64,000 bases of DNA from Trileptium ribeirensis (GCA_030248225.1 JASANE010028858.1:24123-88122), one strand, 5' to 3'. Shown: positions 44,480 through 55,555, counted from the stretch's first letter. A program made the numbers and translations. Notes: generated by a model from the sequence alone, not told the origin.

Positions 44480-45130
44480 TACTTGCCAGTATCCCCACTT
44501 GAGGTCTAGGGTTGAGAAGTAGCTACTTTGCTTCGCGTAGTGCGTCTAACATTTCGTCAATTCTCGGTAACGAAAAACTTTTCCGTTTTGTAATCGAATT
44601 AAACATTCTGTAATCCGCAAAGAATCTTTTTGATCCATACTTCTTATTAGTTAGGACAATTGGTGAAGTCCAGGTGAAGGGCTATATGATCTTTTGATCA
44701 CTCCTTGATCGAACAATTGTTGCACTTGTTTGTTCGCTTTGTTTCGGTCTACATACGGAAGGCGTCGCAATGGTTGTTGTGCCGGTTTTTCAACTGTGGT
44801 TTGAATATTATGTTCCACTTGTGAGTTAATACCGATATCGAAATCTAGTTTCGAGAATACATCTCGATAGTTGTGAAGTACGGTTGCTAAGTATGCCTTT
44901 CCTTCTTCGATGGTAACTGATTTCTCTAGATCGATTTCAGTTGGAAGTTCGATATTGTTCATATGTTCGGCCTGACGAATCACTTGCTCTTGGAATTGTT
45001 CGATAATATTGAATCGGCGTTGCTGCATCTTTCGTTCTTGTACTTCTGTGTCCACCATCGATATTATCTGTGGATTCTTTATTTGGATATCGCCAGTCCA
45101 CGGTTTGATTGTTGGTTTTCCTTTTTCCAA
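44480..45130 (-). pseudogene. Gypsy RT, N-terminal half
   Basis: The minus-strand frame at 45130-44651 reads NYRDVFSKLDFDIG, VEKPAQQPLRRLPY and QVQQLFDQGVIKRS, the region leading into the RT fingers. After a one-base shift near 44665, WTSPIVLTNKKYGSKRFFADYR and RIDEMLDAL..YFSTLDLKWGYWQV follow up to the pogo insertion at 44479. The 'FSTLDL' Asp is the first RT catalytic residue. RT copies the element RNA into cDNA in the cytoplasm. One stop follows the REAK motif. Confidence 0.92.
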
Positions 45131-46365
45131 TTTTTGTTCACTTTGCTTCTTGTTTTTCCTTTTTCGTTCGACTCTTTATTTGTTTCTTTTCGAACCAATC
45201 GATGGCTCTTTGGACTTTTTCCTCGTTGACCACTGTTCTTATGATTGTCTCTTCTACTTTGCGTACTAGTGGTTGATCTTCGATTATCTCGATTTCCACT
45301 GTATTTAGGTTACACACCGGTATCATAATGTTGCCTTTTCTACTTTGGCTATACTGTTAGGTATTGCCAGTGCATTACTAGCTTTCGTTTAGGGTTCCAC
45401 TATTATCGTGTCACCTTCTTTTGCACCCCCCGGTATCTTTACTTGGATAAACTTTGCGGACCATGACGAAATTATTTGCCTGTATGAGCACTTGCATATT
45501 TCGATTTAACTGTCGTTTATCCCCTTAATCGATCACTTTTCATTGAGTCGCCAACTATGAGGCATCGGCTGATCATTCATTATGATTCTTAATTGTTAAT
45601 AGTCGATTACTAACTCGAAAGCTGCGAAGAAATCATGTCCATATGTCGCAATCTTTGGAAAATTCATGATTACAATGAATCGGATTTTTTGTACTTTCTT
45701 TTCCAGGTGTGGACTTGTACGAAAAAATAATCCATTGCTCTTTCCACTAGTTCTCCATTGAATCCCCCTGCGTATAACGCTGTTTCTCTAAGTGGCAAAT
45801 GTTTAAAGTACTTTTCATATTGTTCCTCGCTGATAGTAATTTGTGATCCTGTATCGATTAATCCTCATAATCGTTTGCTCCCTTCTGGATATGTATCTTG
45901 ACATGACTGTTGTGTCGCTGCACGGTTCATGTTCTTTTGAATCGACTTGGTTCACTTCTACGAATGTTCCTTTCTTTTCGTCTGCCGATATGTCCTCGAT
46001 TTTCTCCAATTCTTTTTGGAGACCTTGTCGTTCTACCACACTCGACTATGATTTTTGGATGTTCATTCTTTCATCTGATTGATTTGGTCGATCGGGTAGT
46101 ACACTGTAACGATTCTGGTTTTGTTGTTGATTTCCTTTTTATTCTTTTATATGTTGTCCCATACTTCTTGAAAAACATTGCTTAGTTTTGTGACCCAGCT
46201 TCCCACACGTATTATATCTTGGTGGTGTTTGGTTCATTAACGTTTGCCGAGTTTGTGGTTGTTGGTTTGCCACTGGTACTGGCATTTTTTGTTGTTATTG
46301 CCAGTTTGGAAATGCGTTGGTTGTTGGGGTGCTTGTATCGGATACATCGCTTGAGACAGTGGCTG
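45131..46365 (-). pseudogene. Gypsy protease and nucleocapsid zinc knuckle
   Basis: Minus strand. GLIDTGSQITIS near 45870-45830 is the D-T/S-G catalytic motif of retropepsins, followed by a plausible body (ETALYAGGFNGELV) down to about 45700. Near 46215-46170 the frame reads YNTCGKLGHKTKQCF, a CCHC knuckle whose first cysteine is replaced by tyrosine (TAT for TGT). Between 45131 and 45700 the frames are short and interrupted. The protease would cleave Gag-Pol; the knuckle binds RNA. Frames are broken in several places. Confidence 0.8.
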
Positions 46366-47440
46366 TTACATTTCCATCTGTCCATAGTACGATTGTAACG
46401 GTTGAGGATAATTCATGTCAACCTGTGTTGACACTATTGTAATCGGCATGTTGTGCAATTTGTCGTTGTGGTTGCCGTACTTGTATCGGTTGATTATTCC
46501 ATCGTTGTGGGCGCCATTGTATTTGCGATCTTTGCGCCCTCGGTCGCCACATTTGTTGATTGATGTTTGATCTTGTTTGGAATCTAATAATTTGATTCGA
46601 TCAGTTTGATTGGATCTGTCGATACTTTGGTCGTTGCTCATTCGTACCTTGTAGTCCCTCGGTCATTTGTTGACCGAGACTCTCGACTGCTTCTGCCTTT
46701 TCTGATAACGTCATAAAAGTTTCTTCTTTTGCCGCATAAGCGATTTCTAATTTCATTATTTAATCCCCTTATCAGTGCCGAGTTGAGGATTCTTCGATAA
46801 TTGACTTGGGTACCTTTTTCGTGGTCAGATTTCGTGCTGCATATATTCGTAACTCGTCCACGAAATTTTTTACCGTTTTTGTTTGTCGTAGATTTTGCAG
46901 CTTGTTTATATGATTCGTTAATATTTTTGGTATGTCGAAACGTTCTTTAAACTTTTTGATCAACTCGCTATATATAGTTGCATAATTCTTCGGTTTTTCG
47001 AGTGTCAATACTTCTAAGTATTGTTCTGCTTTTCCTCGCATTTTCACTTTGGATACTCTGAGTTTTTCTTGTTCATCGTTAATGCCGTCTTGCACCAACG
47101 CTTTGTCGAATTATTTGAGAAATTTCTCAAAACTCGTCTCGAATTTGTACGGTAGTAGATTTCGTACTTCATTTTCCATTTTGACCACACTTGCTTGGCT
47201 AATTGCTTGCTACACTGTATTCGGTACTTGTGGCGATTCTTTGATCGCCAGTTTGATCAGTGCTTCAATCAGCCGTTGGTTCATCGTGATTATATCACTA
47301 ATTTGTGGCCCTTGGCTGTTTGTTTAATTCGTTGTCGCTTGCTGTCGTTGTTGATATTGGTACAAATATGGTGTTGCTGTTGCTAACGGTGCTCAGGGAT
47401 TGAATACATAATTGTTTGTAACGAATTGGATCTGATTGCA
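46366..47440 (-). pseudogene. Gypsy Gag, capsid-like part
   Basis: The frame at 47098-46772 holds RVSKVKMRGKAEQYLEVL, YSELIKKFKERFD and ILTNHINKLQNLRQ..TVKNFVDELRIYA, matching the retrotransposon Gag capsid pattern (lrG.A..w..l ... L...F ... L..l.Q....s...y...f). Just upstream, in-frame after one stop, SFEKFLK.FDKALV fits the start of the same domain. The stretch 46641-46366 is a polar linker towards the zinc knuckle. It assembles the particle. Confidence 0.8.
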
Positions 47441-47837
47441 TTGAGGGGTGACAGGTGTTGTACCATAGCATTCCTGTACGCTTTGTGTTGTACCGGTTGC
47501 TTTTCTTGGGTTTTGAATCCATGTACTCATTGTTTAAAACGCGCCGCAGTTCATTGTCGTGTACGGAATCTCTATTTCATTGCACATATTCGTCATTTGA
47601 TTTGCACCGACATTTGTTATTACGTGTGGTGTTTGCACTTGTTTCCATGTATTCACAGATTGACTTGCACCGAGTTGTTTTTTATTTATATGGGAACGTG
47701 CTTGATTTGCATTGGATTGCACTCGATTTGTATCGTATTGTATTAGATTCGTGTCAATTCGTTCTTTTTCGAATTGATTATAATTTGTACCAAAGTGTTC
47801 ATGATTAGCATTGAATGGATCGCCGTTTGTAATATAG
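47441..47837 (-). repeat. Degenerate 21-bp repeat of the Gag gene (part 1)
   Basis: The plus strand repeats phrases like TTTGCACCGAATTGAT at about 21-bp steps (for example around 47600, 47672 and 47707). On the minus strand this encodes heptads rich in N, Q, S, T, I and V such as GANQMTN and GASQSVN. The same repeat continues beyond the LINE insert at 49263. Confidence 0.7.
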
Positions 47838-49262
47838 ATAGATAGATACGTTTATTCGACAACAAAAATGTAACAGACAACAATGAACAGGCTTTTTGGA
47901 ACAATTAATCAGTATTTTAAGGTAATAATCAGTCTTCAAGCAAATTAGTTTCATGCAAATGAAAAAAAAATAAACGACCTGACAGAACACTCCATTGTGC
48001 TGAAAAGAAAACAACACATAAAGAATTGTTCCAAAAAGACAGTATATATATTGGGCCGATAAAGGACCATTGTGGGTGGTCACCTAATATGTCGACCCCT
48101 TAGATAGCAGCCTAAATCTAGTTTCTTTAAGTTGTAGTTAAATGCTGTAGGAGATGCAATGTTAACGATGTTAGAAGGAAGCTCGTTCCACATTCTTGTA
48201 AATCTGAAAACAAAGCTATTTTTAATGATTTCAGATGAGGTGTAAGGCACTTTTAATTTTAACGCATGTGAACGTGGACCAATGTAGTCACTATACTGAA
48301 AAAGGTGACTGAAGGGAATGTCCAAATGACCGTAGATAATTTTGTGGCCAAAACAGATGTCTGCTTTCAGTCTTCGATATTCAAGACTCTCCATACCTAA
48401 CTCTGTAAGTCTATCAGTATATGACAAGTTAAATAATCCAGGAATTTTCTTCGTAAATCTTCTCTGAACTGCTTCAATAGTATCAATATCTTTTAAAACA
48501 GAGGGAGACCAAACTGGTGAGGCATATTCTACGATTGGGCGAACAAAACTTTTGAACATTTGCAGGAGAAAATCCGTCTCGACATTTAAAGGCGCGAAAG
48601 ATATATGAGCTAACAATATGAACCTTCTTGCCAGTTTTTTGACAATGATCAGAAAACTTTTGATCAGATGATAACAAAATTCCAAGATCATTGATAATTG
48701 TTGTGCGTGATAGCACGTGAGACCCGAATGTATATGTATCTGCTTGATTCGTGCCAGACCCAAACACAAAAGTGCTACACTTATTTAGAGCGATTGACAT
48801 TTGCCATGATTGTGCCCAAGCAAAAATCCTATCAAGGTCCGATTGAAGAGCAGCTGACAAAGAATATTTATCGACGTCTGTATAAACTTTAGCATCATCG
48901 GCGTATAAAGAAATGTGACAATTCACATGATCAGGAAGATCACTAATGAAAATAAGAAAGAGAAGCGGTCCAAGAACAGATCCTTGTGGAACACCACTGG
49001 TAACACTTCCTGTGTAGGAAGAGACATTATCAACAGAAACGATTTGGGTTCTACCTGAAAGGAAAGCTTTGATCCAGTGGTACAGAATGCCGTTAATACC
49101 GTACTTGGATAGCTTAAACATAAGTTTGTTATGACAAACAGAATCAAAAGCTTTTGCAAAATCGATATAGACTGAGTGAATTTCTTTACCTAGACAACGT
49201 GCCCTATACCACTGAGAAATGGTTGAGAGCACGTTAGTGACAGTTGATCTTTTTGAAACGAA
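47838..49262 (-). mobile_element. 5'-truncated CR1/L2-like LINE inside the gypsy gag
   Basis: The 3' end carries ATAAACG followed by a (TATC)n tail (plus-strand ATAGATAGATAGATA at 47835-47848). The 5' end stops inside the RT at the motif FVSKRSTVTNVLST. The Gag 21-bp repeat is found on both sides, so the LINE landed inside that array. About 240 bp of 3' untranslated region precede the tail. Confidence 0.9.
48080..49250 (-). pseudogene. LINE reverse transcriptase (palm to C-terminus), one frameshift
   Basis: The frame at 49250-48650 contains YIDFAKAFDSVCH, GVPQGSVLGPLLFLIFISDLP and LYADDAKVY, the RT motifs with the YADD catalytic pair, then WAQSWQMSIALNKC and NDLGILLSSDQKFSDH. The next frame (from about 48660 to 48080) continues with MFKSFVRPIVEYASPVWSP, TKKIPGLFNLSYTDRL and FTRMWNELPSNIV, the C-terminal domain of CR1/L2-type proteins. 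A single shift near 48650 joins the two. It would synthesise cDNA at the nicked target. Fewer lesions than the other LINEs, so a younger copy. Confidence 0.92.
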
Positions 49263-49900
49263 AATATATATAAGTCGATTTTGATTTATGTCGACACTTG
49301 AAGTTTATATACACCGACTTGGTTACAATTTGTATAGCCTTGGTCGCAATTTGGGTTAAACCGAATTCGATTTGTATCAATTCGTTCTTTTTGTATACCG
49401 AATTGATCAAAGTTTCAGTCACACTGGTCACGGTTTGAATTGAATTCTTCACCGTTTGTATTGAATCGAATTTAATTTCGTCGACACGTTTTTTTCGCAC
49501 CGCACTGGTTTTGATTTATATCGAATTGATCTCGGTTTGTATTGTATTGATCACCGTTTGCATTAAATTGTCGTTGATCTATACCACGCTGATCTAAATT
49601 TGCACCGAATCGGTCTTAATTTACATCGGTTTGATTGTAGTTTACATTGAATCGTCTTTGGTTTGCATCGATTCGTTTTTCATACACCGAATTGATCATA
49701 ATTTGAATCGAATTGATCGCTATTTGCATTATATTGCGATTAGGTTGCACCAGATTCGCTTTGGTTTGCATTGAATTATTACATTTTGCACCGAATTGAT
49801 TTCGATTTTCGTTTAGTCGTCTCGGGATTGCACCGAATTGATTTAACTTGCACCGATTCGGATTTTATTTGCACCGATTTGGGTTTGGTTTACTCCCGTT
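49263..49900 (-). repeat. Degenerate 21-bp repeat of the Gag gene (part 2)
   Basis: Plus-strand phrases TTGCACCGAATTGATTT, TTGCACCGATTCGGATT and TTTGCATCGATTCGTTTTT follow one another at 20-22 bp spacing through at least twenty degenerate units. On the minus strand they read as heptads such as QIGANKI and RIGAS. The frame at 49234-49500 (NSIQTV repeats) is part of it. Stops interrupt the array. Confidence 0.8.
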
Positions 49901-50652
49901 GCTTTATTGTTCGTGCCCGATTGTTATTGTTGTTGTTCTCGCACCTGTTGAATTTCGACTACTCCGTCTTATGTTGGTTGCTCCTTGATCACCGATTGTA
50001 GTTGTTATCGATTGTGGTTGCTCCGAAATATTGTTGCTCGGCGGTGTATATACTTGACCCAGACTGAAGGGTCCATAGTATTCTGCTCCTTGTATTATAA
50101 TTTTCGGTCGCTGATTGTTCTGATTTTGTCCCTCTGGTTGCGATTGTTTTTGTTGACTGTCGCTATTTTGTTGCACTAATGTTCTTTCGTCCTCGTCAGC
50201 GTTTTGCGATTCCGTTCTCGGTTGTGCCAAAAAAATATCCGGTTCATTTTGGTTCAGACTTTGGCATACTTTCTGTAGTTCTTTTGATAAAGTCGCGTTA
50301 TGATTTGTAGTTGTTTCTCTTTTTGTCGTTGCAACGTTTGTATTGTTTCCCGAATTTCTTTTTCCGGGTATTCTATATTTGTGGTTCTTCAATGCTTGCT
50401 TCCTCTCGGAACGTATCAGTATACGTTTCCTGCAGGCTTGTTTTATCCTCTTATATCCTCTTTGTTCTTTTGTTTTTGACTCTCAACTGTTCCCGTATTC
50501 ATTTCTTGAATTATATTCTCTAACTCTGTGATTATGTTAGGTTCTATCATCGTTCCTTGTACTTCTTCATTTGGTATTGGCTCGACGTTCTTTGGTTTTG
50601 TTGTGGGATTTTTATGCGTTAATACGCTAGGTGGCGTTCTTTGGAGTGGCAT
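49901..50652 (-). pseudogene. Gypsy Gag, N-terminal part
   Basis: The frame at 50652-50443 starts MPLQRTPPSVLTHKN and the frame at 50392-49904 continues with polar, Gln/Asn/Ser/Thr-rich sequence (QQKQSQPEGQNQNNQ) including a conserved-looking EYYGPFSLGQVYTPP. It is separated by one frameshift and merges into the heptad array. Position upstream of the capsid-like part and downstream of the LTR-like block supports Gag. No domain is recognised. Confidence 0.6.
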
Positions 50653-50930
50653 TTTGATACTTTTTAGATTTAGGGCAGGCTTACGTAAACGTCCTGTTTA
50701 TGTGGCTTAATAATTTTTGCCATTTCGAGATAAGTATTCTATTGTCGCGTATGCCTTATTTCGAACAGGGGTCAATATTAATTTTCGAAAATACTGACAA
50801 GTATTACTTTGTTACTATTGTTCTCCGCTTTTACACGACAGCGTGGTCAGCATGTTATTTTAGGTTGTTCTGTTGGGGGTAGGTTTGGTCTAATAATTTC
50901 TTATGACTGGCTATTGATTATTAAATAAGG
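50653..50930 (-). other. Gypsy leader region
   Basis: Non-coding stretch between the Gag start and the putative primer-binding site. Confidence 0.4.
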
Positions 50931-53485
50931 ACTGTGATCGTCACCAGAAGATGTAGCATTCAATTTGTGGAAATTATTATACCGGCGGAGATAGTGGTCA
51001 TGTCTTTTTCTTGGCGCATGACTGTTCTTTATCAAGGGGTCTTTTCCGTTTAGTGTGGCGGCGTAGCTAACTAGATTTGCTCTGATATTAAGACAGTTAA
51101 TCAATAAAACCGTTAGTAAAACGTTTATTCAAACTTAATAACAAATACGTAGGCACAATTCTTTAGCTCCGTAATTGAAATAAGCCACGATTTATAACGG
51201 TCTCTATACTTTTATAAAACCTCGCTACTTCGATATCTTAGCCTTTAATGCATCTCGTGAACTCTACTATTTTGATCTATTTAGACTATGCCACTGATTT
51301 TATTCGACGCAGTTTTGCTTTTCGATTTCCTAGCTCAGGTGTTTGAGCGCACTATTATTCTAAGTAGTTATCTGGTAAGTTAGCGTTAGATTAAGACTAA
51401 TTACACGTTTTCCTCTTGTGAGGTTCGTACGTACGGTTTCCGGACGGCTAACACCGTATGTTTATTTAATTACCTTAGCCTCTTATTTAGATTTACGCTA
51501 CTACACGTTCTTTAAAGCCAACAGTAATCCGGACAGCTTACTGACGGATATTACTACTTTAATGAACGCTCTTGTGAGTTGGTACGTAGGCCTCTGTACG
51601 GCTGGCCCAGCACGTTTATTTAATTACCTTAGCCTAGTGTCTTAGAATTACGCTAATTACGTGCCCGTTAGATTAATGTTCTCGTCTCCGGACGGCTGGC
51701 GGACCCGCTATAACTAGCTAGTAGCCAGGGAGTAACCGGAATTCCGGTTCCGGCGAAAATCGTGTTACAGTTGCGGTTCCGGCAAAGGGCAAAAACCATA
51801 CCGGAACCGGAATTCCGGTTTAAAAATTTTGTTTGAAATTTTCCAAGTTTTTTGCTTCATCCTGTAATCCAAACATATGTAATATATATTATACAATGAT
51901 CAAGCTCCAATAATGCCAAGCAAAAGAAAAGATTAACTAACCAATTTGCCGTGTGAAACGTATCTAGGGCACATAATTTGAGCAGGAATTTTTCATAATA
52001 ACCTGCAGGAGTTTGTTAAATCAAAGCCAGGTTGATGCTTGTAGCAGCTATTTTACACATCCATAAGTCTGTGGGATACATTGGAATTAAACCGGTCCAA
52101 CTCGGTAACAGAGGATGGCTTACGCAGAAGTACTTAGGGTATGCTTGGCTAACATATTTTGCGTCAAGCACCCGCCAGTGCGTTTGTAAACTTGGTAAAT
52201 CAGTCTACATTGAAGTAAACTAACGTTATCTGCAACGCAGCTAGAAACTGCTTTCTTGGCAAATCAGTCTACATTGCAGTAAACTAACGTTATCTGCAAT
52301 GCAGCTAAAAACTGCTTTCTTGGCAATGAACTGTATTTATTGAAACTGTGCGAACAGCATCACCGTGTGTCTCATTTATAGCAGTCTATCAAAGCCAGGT
52401 TGATGCTTGTAGCAGCTATTTTACACATCCAGAAGTCTGTGGGGTACGTTTCAATTAAACCGGTCCAACTCGGTAACAGAGTATGGCTTACACAGAAGTA
52501 CTTAGAGTATGCTTGGCTAACATAAATCGCGTCAACACCCGACAGCGCGCTTGTAAACTTGGTAAATCAGTCTAAATTGAAGTAAACTAACGTTATCTGG
52601 AACGCAGCTAGAAACTGCTTTCTTGGCAATGAACTGTATTTATTGAAACTGTGCGAACAGCATCACCGTGTGTCTCATTTATAGCAGTCTGATTAGAAAG
52701 TTATCATCATTATGATCTAAATGACGGGCACTGTTTGTCCAACGATAGCCTAAACAGTGTCTCCCACCACTGATCAGAAAATTACCTTCTATCTATTATT
52801 TCCTCTTAGAATCATATAAACCAATAATTTTAAGTTTCCTGCAGAAGAACATGCAACAAACGTGTGTGTAGTAAAGGGAGGCGACTGGAGACAGAGCGAA
52901 AGTGTGTATTCTACGCTCCAAGCTTTGTAAGCACATTCGATTTGACGCAGTATAAGCAGTGGTGTACAGTGGAAGACATTTTTTGCTCTGAATGTCCAAA
53001 AACCGACATATTTGATCGATAAATAAACATTATTAGCTTCCTCAGTCTCTTTAAAGTTTCAGAAAGGCAATGATACCATCGCAATACATTATGTTTAATG
53101 TAAAAGTTATTTTAATGCATTTTAAATCCACTATACCTTCATTTCTTCCATCATTTGTTTTACTATATATAAATTTCGAAGACCAGGTTCCGGTTCCGGT
53201 TTAAATGGACGGTTCCGGTTGCTGGTTCCGGTTCCGGTAAATTTCGGTTCCGGATATTCCCTGCTAGTAGCGGCAACTACCCTCTAGTTACCACAATTCT
53301 CTTCGGTCAGTTGGCCGGACCAACCTCCCGGATCGAATCGTTCTCAATTTATTTGGTTACCCACGTCACGAACTCACCTTTGGTATACTCATGTACTTCC
53401 TCCTTTATTAACTCAACGAGGTTTATCCAATCTACAGGTGATTTGCTTTGGAACCACTGTGGGAGGACCGTTATGATTTAATTAA
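50931..53485 (-). repeat. LTR-like block A (5' side of the gypsy), split by MITE copy 8
   Basis: The edge near 50935-50955 reads on the minus strand ACATCTTCTGGTGACGA; TGGTGACGA is a candidate primer-binding site. The same edge occurs in block B near 54735. Inside are repeated phrases CGGACGGCT, TTTATTTAATTACCTTAGCC and ATTTACGCTA at about 100-150 bp spacing. The far edge (TTTGCTTTGGAACCACTGTG, about 53465-53485) is where similarity to block B stops. Without the MITE the block is about 1.0 kb. Confidence 0.65.
51726..53263 (-). mobile_element. hAT-like MITE, copy 8 (1,538 bp, internal duplications)
   Basis: It starts CAGGGAGTAACCGGAATTCC and ends CCGGATATTCCCTG, flanked by a perfect 8-bp duplication CTAGTAGC (51718-51725 and 53264-53271). 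About 300-360 bp is duplicated in tandem: AAGCCAGGTTGATGCTTGTA occurs near 52024 and 52388. A smaller 58-bp duplication lies at about 52203-52320. The second large unit resembles copy 3 more than its own neighbour does (shared TCAACACCCGACAGCGCG), suggesting gene conversion or template switching between copies. Confidence 0.92.
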
Positions 53486-54720
53486 TGCCCGTGCTCAACT
53501 TGAAGGGATCACGATAAAACTTTAAACATTACGTTATCTAGCACTGAACAATTATTAAAAACAAGCGTAGTTTACACAATTTAATTCCAAAACGCAGGTT
53601 CATTCCCTATACTCTAAACCACCGGAATACGCCAGAAATCGTAGAGGTCAGTTCGAGATTCAAAAACCATAAGATAATATTTAAACTGTTAAATTCGCTT
53701 AGATAGGTAAGCTATCCAATCAAAAAAACCATAATACAAAACCATTCGCATAATTCTTTACGCGGTAACTATAATCCGTAAACAAAGCGGAACTCCATCT
53801 TAAGCGTAGTTCTTTACGCTGTCCTACACAAGCTCAAAGTCGTTTTTCTCCGCCTAATCTCGCCTCTTGCTCTATCCAAAACAAAACTAAGACTAACTAA
53901 ACTAAAGAAAACGAAGCTAACACATGTTAGCTATTAAACAAAATTATCCCTAATTATGCGAATTAGCATTCAAAGGAATGAAAGAACAAAAACAAGGAAA
54001 CGGAAAAGAAAAGAAAACCAAGGGAGAGAGGTGTATAATACAGAAGGTGGTGACAAGCCCGGGGTTTTTAAGAATTTTTGGATTTTGTGGAGGTTTTGGC
54101 TCGGCATTCCCCCTGTAGCCTAGTAGATGCCCAACAACCGGCACATAGCACTAAAATACAAAATATCGGCTAGGCTAATAAAATCCACTAGCTAGATCGC
54201 CTTTCTAAATTAAAAACCCAATATTTAAACTACAAGCATTAAGCTAGTTGTATAATTTTTATACTATAATTGAATAACAAGTAACTCTGGAAGCGAAAGT
54301 GCGTAATTCTTTACGCTAGAACGCTGGATTACACAGTAACTCCGTCGCAACTGCGGTTCAACACTACCGAGTCTTGACGTCCACTCTACCGAAACTTTCT
54401 CTAGACTAAACTAAAACAACGCTAAATTCTGTTAGTTAGTTAGGAAAACGAAAGAAGATTATGCAAAGTAACATAATCTTTGAACAAAACAACAAAGCAA
54501 AAATAAAGGAAAATTCCAGGACGTAGAAGGGAGGGGCGGATATAATAGGTGAAATAGTTAAAAACTTTGGGATTTGGGAAATTTTTAGGATTTTTGAGAG
54601 GGTTTGGACCGGAATTCCCCCTTGTAACCTAGTAGACCCCTAACACTTATAACCGTTGCATTTTTAAAGATTCTAAGGGGTAGGGATTGAAGGGTATTTT
54701 TGTTATGAAGGCTATCAATA
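53486..54720. repeat. Non-coding stretch with a ~0.55-kb diverged direct duplication
   Basis: Two diverged copies lie in tandem: about 53640-54140 and 54230-54650. Shared landmarks are GCGTAATTCTTTACGCT-like phrases, AACGAAGCTAACA / AACGAAAGAAGA, and an end reading CATTCCCCCTGTAGCCTAGTAGA / AATTCCCCCTTGTAACCTAGTAGA. No coding frame is convincing. It lies between two LTR-like blocks, so it may be internal or LTR sequence of the same family. Confidence 0.6.
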
Positions 54721-55458
54721 TTGAAATGGGATGGGATTCGTCACCAGAAGATGTGGCGTTCGACGTATGCTGGCGGAGGCTTGTGGTCGCATACTTTCTT
54801 GGCGCGTGCCTACTCCGTAACGATGGCTCGATTCAACTAGCGTTGCGCCGTGCCTAATTCGATTTGCTCTGAACGTGATTAAGATAATAAACAATAAAAC
54901 CAGTGTTAGAATGTTTATTCCAAAGTTAGCAACATATATAAACAAATTATTAGTTTAAGTACCGAATTAGCTTTAGCTGCGACAAGCACTATTATTCGCA
55001 CCGTAGATACACCTCGATCTCTCGCTAATATTTTAGCCACTCGCTTTGTGATAATGTTCTAGTTTTTTACTGACCAAGCCTTGCTTTCTGATTCTTATAA
55101 CTCAGGTGTTTGAGCGCACTATTATTCTAAGTACTTGTACGTTTATTTTATAGTTTAGGTTGGAATACGATTTGTCCTCTTGTGAGGTTTGTACGTAAAC
55201 TTCCGGACGGCTACACCCTACGTTTATTTAATTATTTTGACCTAGTCCTTAGATTTACGCTAATCCATAAAGCCAAGGTATCCGGACGGCATGTGTTGGA
55301 TATTCTTACTCCATTAAACACTTGTGAGTTAGGACGTAGGCCTCAGCACGGCTGACCCCGCACGTTTATTTAATTACCTTATCCTAGTGTCTTAAAATTA
55401 CGCTAATTACGTGCCCGTTATATTGTTACCGTCTCCGGACAGCTGACGCACCCACTAT
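54721..55458 (-). repeat. LTR-like block B, first part
   Basis: It begins with GATTCGTCACCAGAAGATGT, nearly the same edge as block A, and then follows block A through CTTGGCGCG, AATAAAACC, CTCAGGTGTTTGAGCGCAC, the CGGACGGCT repeats and CCCACTATG. A LINE interrupts it at 55459; it resumes at 59311. Confidence 0.7.
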
Positions 55459-55555
55459 GGATTACCAATTGATTTTCGAAATATTTCACAAAGTTTAACG
55501 ATTTACATAGTTAGTACTAAATAGCAAGTAAATAAATTTTTTTAATCATATTAAA

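Noticed and set aside
44960..45270. Plus-strand hydrophobic frames opposite the gypsy pol (for example 44963-45229, 47426-47808, 49771-50710)
   Set aside because: They are antisense to Gag-Pol, whose A-rich coding strand gives Phe/Leu/Val-rich mirror frames.
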